Assembly (NCBI GenBank): GCA_005884745.1
Contig: VAZU01000303.1
Span: 1 to 5,829, forward strand
DNA: 5,829 nt
Source of the DNA: Alphaproteobacteria bacterium
GTDB taxonomy: Bacteria > Pseudomonadota > Alphaproteobacteria > Rhizobiales > Xanthobacteraceae
Direction of reading: 5' to 3'
In this document: positions 1 to 5,682 of the stretch, in pieces
Layout: every line of letters begins with the position of its first letter
Numbering within the stretch: position 1 is the stretch's first letter
Translations under genes and position numbers: made by a program
The notes under the pieces: model-generated
Told to the model about the DNA's origin: nothing
Database searches by the model: none
The model's input: only the letters and a program-made list of their open reading frames with translations

Positions 1-80
1 CCAAGCACTGTCGCCCTGTTCTTCTTCAGAGGGAGGTGTTTCGAGCCAGCCGCCAAGCATAAGCCATTGCCTTGCTCTCG
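1..80. other. Left edge: end of unknown upstream region and leader of the permease gene
   Basis: No gene can be identified here. The frame shared with the permease is open from the left edge to a TAA at 60-62, so a few codons of an upstream gene could end there, but the 19 residues read (ending ...FRASRQA) are not recognisable. A strong Shine-Dalgarno-like AGAGGGAGGTG lies at 28-38, yet no usable start codon sits 5-10 bases downstream; a GTG inside it (36-38) runs straight into the TAA. No promoter can be defended in so short a stretch. Confidence 0.3.
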
Positions 81-1781
81 ATGGCGAGCATGAGCCGGGT
101 CGAGGCGCTGTCGCGGCCCGAGCCGGCCGGCGCACTGGCGCGCCGGCTCAGCCGGTTCGAGCCGAGCATGCTGCTGTGGCTCGCCATGATCGCCGTGCTG
201 GTGTTCCTGGTCGCGAGCCCGATGGTCCGACTGGTGGTCTCGAGCTTCCAGGAGGCTGAGACCGGCCGGCTCACGCTGGCCAATTATTCCGAGGCCTATG
301 GCAACCTGCGCCAGCTGCAGGCGCTGTTGAACTCGCTCGAGCTCGGCATCGGGGTCGCCCTGCTCGCCGGCGTGTTCGGGGTTCCCATTGCATGGGCGAT
401 CTCGCGCACCGACATGCCGGCGAAAGCCTTCGTGCGCCTCATGGTATTCGGCGCCTTCATCACGCCGCCCTATCTCGGCGCGATCGGCTGGATCCTGCTG
501 GCGGGCGCGGAGCATGGCATCTTCAACGTCTATTCCATGACGGGTCTCATCGTCGTGGTCGCCGTCACCTCGTTTCCCTACGTGTTCGTGTTCACCAGCT
601 CGGCGCTCGATCTGGTGTCCTCCGAGATGGAGGACGCGGCCAATATTCTCGGCGCCGGAATCCTGCGCACCACCTTCCGGGTGACGCTGCCGCTGGTGCT
701 GCCGGCGATCCTCGGCGGCCTCATCATCAGCTTTCTGGAAGCGATCGCGCTGTTCGGCGCCCCGGCTCTGATCGCGCTGCCGGCCCGCTTCCACGTGGTC
801 TCGACCCAGCTGTGGCAATTCTTCGAATATCCGGTCCGGGTCGAGGAGGCGGCCGCCTATTCGATCCCGCTGCTGCTGATTACCATCCTGATGTTCTGGC
901 TGCAGCGCTCGCTGGTCGGGCGTAAGGGTTTTGCCGCGGTCACCGGCAAGGGCGGTGAGCGGCGCCCGATCCGGCTCGGCGCCTGGCGCTGGCCGATGCT
1001 CTTCTATGCGCTGTTCGTGGGCTCGCTGTCGGTGCTGCTGCCGATGCTGGTGCTGCTGCAGGCGGCTTTCGCCAAGGCTTGGGGCAGGGGCTTTTCGCTC
1101 GATAATCTCACGCTGCGTAATTTCGAATACGTGCTGTTCGAGCAGACCCAGGCGCAGCAGGCGATCCTCAACACCTTCCTGTACGCCGGTGCCGCCGCAT
1201 TTGCGGCGATCGGGCTCGCGCTGGCGATCGCCTATGTGGTGAGCCGCAGGCTGGTGCCGGGGACGAACGTGCTGGCCTTCCTGTGCATGGCGCCGTTCGT
1301 CATTCCCGGCATCGTGCTGGCGATCGGGTTCTACGCCGCCTATGCGCCGCCGCCGCTGGCGCTCTACGGCACGGCGCTGATGATGATCCTCGCCTTCACC
1401 ACGCGCTTTCTGCCGATCGCCTATACGTCGGCCGCCGCCGGAATGCGCAGCATCAATCCGGAAATGGAGGAGGCGGTGCGCATTCTCGGCGGCGGCCGGC
1501 TGCTGGCGATCCGCAAGGTGCTCGCCCCGCTGCTGAAGAAGAGTCTCGCCGGCGCCTGGATCCTGGTATTCATTCCGGCGGCGCGGGAGCTCTCCTCCGC
1601 GATCTTCCTGGTCGGGCCCAACACGCGGGTGATCTCGGTGATGTTGTTCGACCTCTCCGAGGAGGGCAATTTCGAGGTGCTGGCGGCGCTCGGCGCGATC
1701 CTGCTAGTGGTGAGCGTCCTCATCGCCGGGCTGGGCTTCCGCGTTATCGGTCGCGATTTCATGCTGCGGAGAAACCAGTGA
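81..1781 (+). CDS. ABC transporter permease, fused two-domain (iron(III)/FbpB-type family)
   Basis: Inner-membrane channel subunit of a binding-protein-dependent ABC importer, 566 residues from this start. It is a tandem fusion of two permease domains. Each carries the EAA-type loop that docks onto the ATPase: residues 182-193 (EMEDAANILGAG, with the LP at 203-204) and 461-472 (EMEEAVRILGGG). About twelve hydrophobic segments are visible, roughly at 30-52, 86-108, 118-140, 153-175, 208-231, 260-277, 303-329, 364-388, 395-420, 429-447, 491-510 and 533-556. The fused layout and length fit the FbpB/AfuB-like group, whose members carry iron(III) but also other anions, phosphonates or small organic compounds, so the substrate is open. 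The start is uncertain: TTG 72, ATG 81 and ATG 90 share the frame after the TAA at 60-62, and none has a good ribosome binding site. ATG 81 is chosen as the first ATG. The stop overlaps the GTG of the ATPase gene, its obvious partner. Confidence 0.9.
   Translation: MASMSRVEALSRPEPAGALARRLSRFEPSMLLWLAMIAVLVFLVASPMVRLVVSSFQEAETGRLTLANYSEAYGNLRQLQALLNSLELGIGVALLAGVFGVPIAWAISRTDMPAKAFVRLMVFGAFITPPYLGAIGWILLAGAEHGIFNVYSMTGLIVVVAVTSFPYVFVFTSSALDLVSSEMEDAANILGAGILRTTFRVTLPLVLPAILGGLIISFLEAIALFGAPALIALPARFHVVSTQLWQFFEYPVRVEEAAAYSIPLLLITILMFWLQRSLVGRKGFAAVTGKGGERRPIRLGAWRWPMLFYALFVGSLSVLLPMLVLLQAAFAKAWGRGFSLDNLTLRNFEYVLFEQTQAQQAILNTFLYAGAAAFAAIGLALAIAYVVSRRLVPGTNVLAFLCMAPFVIPGIVLAIGFYAAYAPPPLALYGTALMMILAFTTRFLPIAYTSAAAGMRSINPEMEEAVRILGGGRLLAIRKVLAPLLKKSLAGAWILVFIPAARELSSAIFLVGPNTRVISVMLFDLSEEGNFEVLAALGAILLVVSVLIAGLGFRVIGRDFMLRRNQ
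1768..1772 (+). promoter_or_regulatory. Ribosome binding site for the ABC ATPase gene
   Basis: GGAGA lies inside the last codons of the permease, five bases before GTG 1778. It decides the GTG start, which shares four bases (GTGA) with the permease stop, a typical translational coupling arrangement. Confidence 0.7.
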
Positions 1782-2827
1782 GCAAGCTCGTGCTGCGCGG
1801 CGTGGAGAAGCGCTTCGGCGACACAATCGCCGTCGGCGGCGTGGATCTGGCGCTCGAGGAAGGCGAGTTCGTGTCGTTGCTGGGACCCTCGGGCTGCGGC
1901 AAGACCACGACGCTGCGCATGATCGCCGGCTTCATCGACCCGAGCGCCGGGACCATCGAGATGGACGGCAAGGTGCTGTCCACGCCCGCGGGCTCGGTGC
2001 CGCCGGAGCGGCGGCAGATGTCGATGATCTTCCAGAGTTACGCGGTGTGGCCGAACATGACGGTGGAGCAGAACGTCGCGTTTGGGCTCAAACTGCGCCG
2101 GCTTCCCGGCGAGGAGCTGCGCAAGCGCGTCGCCGAGATGCTCGACGTGGTGCAGATGCGGCATTTGGCGCAGCGCTATCCGGCGGAGTTGAGCGGCGGG
2201 CAGCAGCAACGCGTCGCGCTGGCGCGCGCCATCGTCATCAAGCCGGCGGTGCTGCTGCTCGACGAGCCGCTTTCCAATCTCGACGCCAACCTGCGCGAGG
2301 AAATGCGCTTCGAAATCCGGCGCCTGCACGAGGAGTTCCGGATCACCACGGTCTACGTCACGCACGACCAGTCGGAAGCGATGGTGACGTCGGACCGGAT
2401 CGCGGTGATGAACCAGGGCCGCATCGAGCAGGTCGATGATCCGCACACGCTCTACACCAAGCCGAGGACGCGGTTCGTCGCCGGGTTCATCGGCCGCACC
2501 AATTTCATCGAGGGCGCCGCGAACGGCAGCGACATCGTGTTCGACCGCTTCAGCGTCCGGCGCGACGCGCTGGAAAACGGGGCGGCGCTCACCGGAACCA
2601 TCACCTTCTCGGTCCGGCCGCAGAGCATGCGGTTGTCCCGCGCGCCGTCCGGGGGCGCCGGCAAGGGGCCGCAGGTGGAAGTCAAGGTCGAATATTGGGA
2701 CTACGTCGTGACGCCGGCCCATGGCTCGACGCGGCTGCGAGTTACCGCGCCGCCGCTCGAAGTCTACGGGGTCGGCGAATCCGCCTGGCTCGAGCTCGAC
2801 CCCAGCCAGATGGCGCCGATCGTATGA
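1778..2827 (+). CDS. ABC transporter ATP-binding protein (FbpC/PotA/UgpC-type with C-terminal TOBE-like region)
   Basis: Cytoplasmic ATPase that powers the importer formed with the preceding permease; 349 residues, the usual length for this class. All motifs are intact: Walker A GPSGCGKT at 36-43, Q-loop glutamine 86 (IFQSYAVWP), signature LSGGQ at 138-142, Walker B VLLLDEP at 158-164 followed by the D-loop SNLD, and switch histidine 196 (VTHDQ). The ATPase domain ends near residue 240. The rest (about 245-349, with SVRPQSMRL at 278-286) matches the regulatory/TOBE region that such importers carry after the ATPase domain, although its sequence is poorly conserved. The start is GTG 1778, backed by a ribosome binding site and the 4-base overlap with the permease. 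Family members have been named for iron, spermidine, sugars, thiamine or phosphonates, so the name does not give the substrate. No binding protein gene is in the window. Confidence 0.93.
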   Translation: MSKLVLRGVEKRFGDTIAVGGVDLALEEGEFVSLLGPSGCGKTTTLRMIAGFIDPSAGTIEMDGKVLSTPAGSVPPERRQMSMIFQSYAVWPNMTVEQNVAFGLKLRRLPGEELRKRVAEMLDVVQMRHLAQRYPAELSGGQQQRVALARAIVIKPAVLLLDEPLSNLDANLREEMRFEIRRLHEEFRITTVYVTHDQSEAMVTSDRIAVMNQGRIEQVDDPHTLYTKPRTRFVAGFIGRTNFIEGAANGSDIVFDRFSVRRDALENGAALTGTITFSVRPQSMRLSRAPSGGAGKGPQVEVKVEYWDYVVTPAHGSTRLRVTAPPLEVYGVGESAWLELDPSQMAPIV

Positions 2828-2854
2828 ATCGCCTTGCGCGTTCGGCCATTCCCC

Positions 2855-2859
2855 AGGAG
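2855..2859 (+). promoter_or_regulatory. Ribosome binding site for the CoA-transferase gene
   Basis: AGGAG sits six bases before ATG 2866. This favours 2866 over the in-frame ATG at 2824, which overlaps the ATPase stop as ATGA but would put this Shine-Dalgarno inside the coding region. Confidence 0.7.
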
Positions 2860-2865
2860 CAGACC

Positions 2866-4056
2866 ATGTCCCGCCTTCCCGCCAGCGAAGCGCTTGCCCG
2901 CTTCAAAGTGCTGGATCTGACCCGCGTCCGTGCCGGACCTACTTGCGTGCGCCAGCTCGCGGACTGGGGCGCCGACGTCATCAAGATCGAATTACCCGAG
3001 GGCGCCCAGGGCGGCGACATGGGCGGGCCGCGCCACGGACCGGATTTTCAGAATCTGCACCGCAACAAGCGCAGCATCACCCTCGATCTCAAGCAGCCGG
3101 AAGGCGCCGAGATTTTTCGCAGAATGGTCAGGACCGCGGACGTTGTCGTCGAGAACTATCGTCCCGACGTGAAATTCCGGCTCGGCATCGATTACGAGCG
3201 CCTCAAGCCGCTCAACCGCCGGCTGGTCTACGCCAGCATCTCGGGCTTCGGCCAGGACGGGCCCTATCGGGAGCGGCCGGGCTTCGATCAGGTGGCGCAG
3301 GGAATGGGCGGGCTGATGTGGATCACCGGTCTGCCCGGCCACGGACCGGTGCGCGCGGGAGTGCCCATTGCCGACCTCGGGGCCGGAATTTTTTGCGCGT
3401 TCGGCATCCTGGTGGCGTTGCTCGAACGCGAGGTTTCCGGCGAGGGCCAATGGGTGCGCTCCTCGCTGCTCCAGGCGCAGATCGCGCTGACGGATTTCCA
3501 ATCGGCGCGCTGGCTCATCGCCAAGGAGGTGCCGGGCCAGGCCGGCAACGATCACCCGACCAGCATCCCGACCGGCGTGTTTGCGACCAGCGACGGGCAC
3601 ATCAACATCGCCGCCTCCGGCCAGCACATTTTTCAGCGGTTCTGTGCCGCGATCGGCGCGGAGCAATTGGTGAGCGATCCGCAGTTCGGCACCGACAAGC
3701 TCCGGTCCAAGAACCGCGTCGCGCTCAATGCCGCCATCGCCGAGAAGATCCGCGTTCGATCCAGCCGCGAATGGATCGATATCCTCAACGCGGCCGGCGT
3801 GCCGTGCGGCCCCATCTACAAGATGAACGAGGTGTTCGAGGATCCGCAGGTGCGCCATCTCGGCATGGCCGCCGACGTCCACCATCCCCAGCTCGGCGAT
3901 ATCCAGGTCGTCAACCAGCCGGTCGAGCTCAGCCGCACGCCGAGCCACATCCGCTACGCGACGCCGGAGCGCGGCGAGCACACCGACGAAGTGCTGCGCG
4001 CGCTCGGCTACGACGACCAGGCGATTGCCGGCCTGCGCGCGCGCAAAATCGTGTAA
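2866..4056 (+). CDS. CaiB/BaiF (family III) CoA-transferase
   Basis: Cytoplasmic enzyme expected to move CoA from an acyl-CoA donor to a free carboxylic acid; 396 residues, normal for family III (formyl-CoA transferase, CaiB, BaiF, succinyl-CoA-dependent transferases). The N-terminal hallmark VLDLTRVRAGPTCVRQLADW and GADVIKIE cover residues 15-42. NLHRNKRSITLDLK at 63-76 is the family's CoA-binding stretch, SISGFGQDGPY lies at 124-134, and the catalytic aspartate is D170 (VPIADLGAG), the counterpart of Asp169 in formyl-CoA transferase. The region around 232-243 (HPTSIPTGVFAT) matches the family's second Rossmann-like half. Substrate specificity cannot be read from these motifs. It lies 38 bases after the transporter ATPase gene and 42 before a crotonase gene, which suggests it activates a compound brought in by the transporter. 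An alternative start at ATG 2824 would add 14 residues (MNRLARSAIPQEQT). Confidence 0.92.
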   Translation: MSRLPASEALARFKVLDLTRVRAGPTCVRQLADWGADVIKIELPEGAQGGDMGGPRHGPDFQNLHRNKRSITLDLKQPEGAEIFRRMVRTADVVVENYRPDVKFRLGIDYERLKPLNRRLVYASISGFGQDGPYRERPGFDQVAQGMGGLMWITGLPGHGPVRAGVPIADLGAGIFCAFGILVALLEREVSGEGQWVRSSLLQAQIALTDFQSARWLIAKEVPGQAGNDHPTSIPTGVFATSDGHINIAASGQHIFQRFCAAIGAEQLVSDPQFGTDKLRSKNRVALNAAIAEKIRVRSSREWIDILNAAGVPCGPIYKMNEVFEDPQVRHLGMAADVHHPQLGDIQVVNQPVELSRTPSHIRYATPERGEHTDEVLRALGYDDQAIAGLRARKIV

Positions 4057-4088
4057 CAGCTTAGCTGCATGCACGCCGGGAAACCGAT

Positions 4089-4092
4089 GGAG
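4089..4092 (+). promoter_or_regulatory. Ribosome binding site deciding the crotonase start
   Basis: GGAG lies six bases before ATG 4099. The two upstream in-frame ATGs are worse: 4069 has no purine-rich element before it, and 4087 has only a weak GGGAA close by. The site itself overlaps the codons that follow ATG 4087. Confidence 0.55.
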
Positions 4093-4098
4093 AATGCG

Positions 4099-4893
4099 AT
4101 GGAGACCGGTACCCAACGGATGCTCGCCCGCAAGGACGGCGCAATCGGCTGGATGACCTTCAACAATCCGGCGCGCCACAACGCGGTCTCGCTCGACATG
4201 TGGCAGGCGGTCCCCAACATCCTCGACGAATTCGCGCGCGATGATGCGATCCGCGTGGTGGTGCTTGCGGGCGCCGGCGGCAAGGCGTTCGTGTCCGGCG
4301 CCGACATCTCCGAGTTCGGCGAGCGCCGCGCCTCGCGCGAGGCCGTGCTGGAATACAATAGGATCGCCGATCACGCGCATCGCGCCATCGTCGAATGCAG
4401 GAAGCCGACCATCGCCATGATCCAGGGCTATTGCATCGGCGGCGGGCTCGCGGTGGCGCTGTGCTGCGATCTGCGCATCGCGTCGGAGGATTCCCGGTTC
4501 GGCGTGCCGGCCGCCAAGCTCGGGCTCGGCTACGGCTTTGCCGGCATCAAACGGCTGGCCGACCTGGTGGGTCCCTCGTTCGCCAAGGAGATTTTTTTCA
4601 CCGCGCGCCAGTTCGACACCGCGGAAGCGCTGCAGATGGGGCTCGTCAACCGGGTGCGGCCGGCGGCCGAGCTCGAGGCTTACGTGAGCCAATATGCGCA
4701 GATCATCGCCGCCAATGCGCCGCTCACCATCGCCGCGGTCAAGCTGTGCGCAGCCGAATATGCCAAGGACCCGGAGGCGCGCGATCTGGCCGCCTGTCAG
4801 GCTGCGGTCGACACCTGCTTTGCTTCGCAGGACTACGTCGAGGGCCGCACCGCCTTCATGGAGAAGCGCAAGCCCGCGTTCCGCGGGCGATAG
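4099..4893 (+). CDS. Crotonase-fold (enoyl-CoA hydratase/isomerase family) protein lacking the catalytic glutamate pair
   Basis: Cytoplasmic CoA-thioester enzyme of the crotonase superfamily, 264 residues from this start (274 from ATG 4069), a normal family length. The framework is intact: NPARHNAVS at 23-31, KAFVSGADISEF at 62-73 giving the first oxyanion-hole amide, GYCIGGGLAVAL at 110-121 with Gly115 as the second, SRFGVPAAKLGLGYG at 132-146, the AxxMGLVNRV stretch near 177-186, and the C-terminal EGRTAFMEKRKPAF typical of this family. By alignment with rat mitochondrial enoyl-CoA hydratase, the positions of catalytic Glu144 and Glu164 are Ala118 and Ala138, so ordinary syn-hydration of enoyl-CoA is doubtful. 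Decarboxylase, hydrolase, isomerase or lyase chemistry, all known in the superfamily, remain possible. It probably acts on the thioester made by the upstream CoA-transferase. It is the last gene of the apparent operon. Confidence 0.88.
   Translation: METGTQRMLARKDGAIGWMTFNNPARHNAVSLDMWQAVPNILDEFARDDAIRVVVLAGAGGKAFVSGADISEFGERRASREAVLEYNRIADHAHRAIVECRKPTIAMIQGYCIGGGLAVALCCDLRIASEDSRFGVPAAKLGLGYGFAGIKRLADLVGPSFAKEIFFTARQFDTAEALQMGLVNRVRPAAELEAYVSQYAQIIAANAPLTIAAVKLCAAEYAKDPEARDLAACQAAVDTCFASQDYVEGRTAFMEKRKPAFRGR
4872..4888 (+). repeat. Perfect GC-rich inverted repeat at the 3' end of the crotonase gene
   Basis: GCCCGCG (4872-4878), spacer TTC, then CGCGGGC (4882-4888) form a perfect 7-base stem with a 3-base loop, ending just before the TAG. 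It could slow RNA polymerase or protect the 3' end of the operon message. There is no T-run after it, so it is not a standard intrinsic terminator, and it may only reflect the Lys-Pro-Ala-Phe-Arg-Gly-Arg codons in GC-rich DNA. Confidence 0.3.
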
Positions 4894-5101
4894 CGGGTCT
4901 GCGGCTGACGGCTCGCGTTTGCGGCCTCCTCCAGAGCTCGATGTTTCTTGATCTGCGCCGGAAAGGTCGGCTCCTCGAGGTCGAGCGGACAGAGACACCT
5001 GATAATGATACCGTATCGACGTGAACGACCCGGAGCGGACGTTTTCGACTTGTGATCATGAGATCGCCCGCTACTGCCTCAATGTGCAGGAGTGTTGGCA
5101 A
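4894..5101. other. Non-coding spacer between convergent genes
   Basis: This 208-base gap separates the plus-strand operon from the minus-strand DoxX gene. No convincing gene was found. No stem followed by a T-run was seen on either strand. The only local symmetries are CCTCGAGG near 4973-4980, GATACCGTATC near 5006-5016 and TGATCA near 5052-5057, all short enough to be chance. Base composition falls from strongly GC-rich toward a more mixed sequence across this spacer. Confidence 0.5.
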
Positions 5102-5527
5102 TTACGTCCGCGTGGCGACGAGGTCATCCATCGAATATCGTCCCGATCCCATAACGGCGAACGCCAGAAGTCCGCCCATGATTGCGAGATTTTTCAGGGC
5201 CTGCACTTGGTTCGCCGCGCGCGCGGCACCTTCCATGGTCCAGAAGTTATGCGCGAAGATGATGGTGCAGGCGGTGAAGAGCAGTAACGCAATCGCCCCC
5301 CAGCGCGTTTTGAAGCCGATCAAAACAGAAATGCCGCCAACGACTTCGATTGTAGCGATGATGTAACCGAGTGTCGTCCGCGACGTGATCTCGCCGAAAG
5401 CATTCATGAAATTCGTTAAGCCGGGATGGTTGGCAATTCCGGAGACGTTGAGGAACTTGGCTACACCGGACACAATGAAGACAATTGGAATAGCCACTCT
5501 GCCGATCGCTAAAGCAATATCCCCCAT
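5102..5527 (-). CDS. DoxX family small integral membrane protein
   Basis: Inner-membrane protein of 141 residues with four predicted helices, about 6-26, 53-72, 77-95 and 111-128, the size and layout of the DoxX family. Family features visible are the first helix with VSGVAKFL (19-26), the glutamate-glycine helix IEVVGGISVLIGF (60-72) followed by KTRWGA, and HNFW (93-96) with QVQALKNLAIMGG (107-119) leading into the last helix. The family is named after a subunit of an archaeal thiosulfate:quinone oxidoreductase; bacterial members are widespread and mostly of unknown function, some linked to redox or thiol stress. The start ATG at 5527 has a near-perfect ribosome binding site, and the stop TAA is at 5104-5102. 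It stands alone and convergent to the operon, is less GC-rich than it, and has several possible regulatory elements upstream. No functional link to the operon is evident. Confidence 0.88.
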   Translation of the reverse strand: MGDIALAIGRVAIPIVFIVSGVAKFLNVSGIANHPGLTNFMNAFGEITSRTTLGYIIATIEVVGGISVLIGFKTRWGAIALLLFTACTIIFAHNFWTMEGAARAANQVQALKNLAIMGGLLAFAVMGSGRYSMDDLVATRT

Positions 5528-5531
5528 GATG

Positions 5532-5538
5532 CTCCTCC
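5532..5538 (-). promoter_or_regulatory. Strong ribosome binding site for the DoxX gene
   Basis: On the minus strand GGAGGAG precedes ATG 5527, with six bases between the GGAGG core and the start codon. It fixes the start and suggests efficient translation. Confidence 0.8.
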
Positions 5539-5572
5539 GTGTTGTTGCGGCCCGACGGCGTCATTCGTCCAG

Positions 5573-5591
5573 CCAGAGTCATGAACTCTGG
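5573..5591. repeat. 19-base perfect inverted repeat upstream of the DoxX gene (possible operator)
   Basis: CCAGAGT (5573-5579), spacer CATGA, ACTCTGG (5585-5591). The arms are perfect. The element lies 46-64 bases before the DoxX ATG, between that gene and the candidate promoter. A further CTCTGGC at 5612-5618 repeats the half-site and is the exact reverse complement of GCCAGAG at 5572-5578. The size and symmetry suit a dimeric regulator, but it could also be an RNA hairpin in the leader. Confidence 0.4.
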
Positions 5592-5653
5592 GAGCCGCAC
5601 GGCAATTCCCTCTCTGGCTTTAACGATGAATGCTGCGACTGGCCGAGTAGCGG

Positions 5654-5682
5654 AGTAGGGGAAGATTATTGTTATTTGTCAA
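5654..5682 (-). promoter_or_regulatory. Candidate sigma-70-type promoter for the DoxX gene
   Basis: On the minus strand a perfect TTGACA (5682-5677) is followed after 17 bases by CCTACT (5659-5654), a poor -10 box. The surrounding 5665-5682 is an AT-rich island in GC-rich DNA. If it is used, the leader would be about 120 bases and would contain the inverted repeat at 5573-5591. Confidence 0.35.

Noticed and set aside
1421..2722. 433-codon open frame on the minus strand under the permease and ATPase genes
   Set aside because: Antisense to motif-bearing genes, no recognisable domain and low-complexity, charged composition.
4872..4888. Intrinsic terminator for the operon
   Set aside because: The stem is perfect but no T-run follows, and it lies inside the coding region, so it is listed only as an inverted repeat.
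2992..4998. 668-codon open frame on the minus strand across the CoA-transferase and crotonase genes
   Set aside because: It lies fully antisense to two genes with clear family motifs; its composition (rich in Arg, Ala, Gly, Asp, His) is what the opposite strand of GC-rich coding DNA gives.
4856..5101. 81-codon minus-strand frame starting right after the DoxX stop
   Set aside because: TTG start, Arg/Ser-rich composition, overlap with the crotonase 3' end and no recognisable domain.
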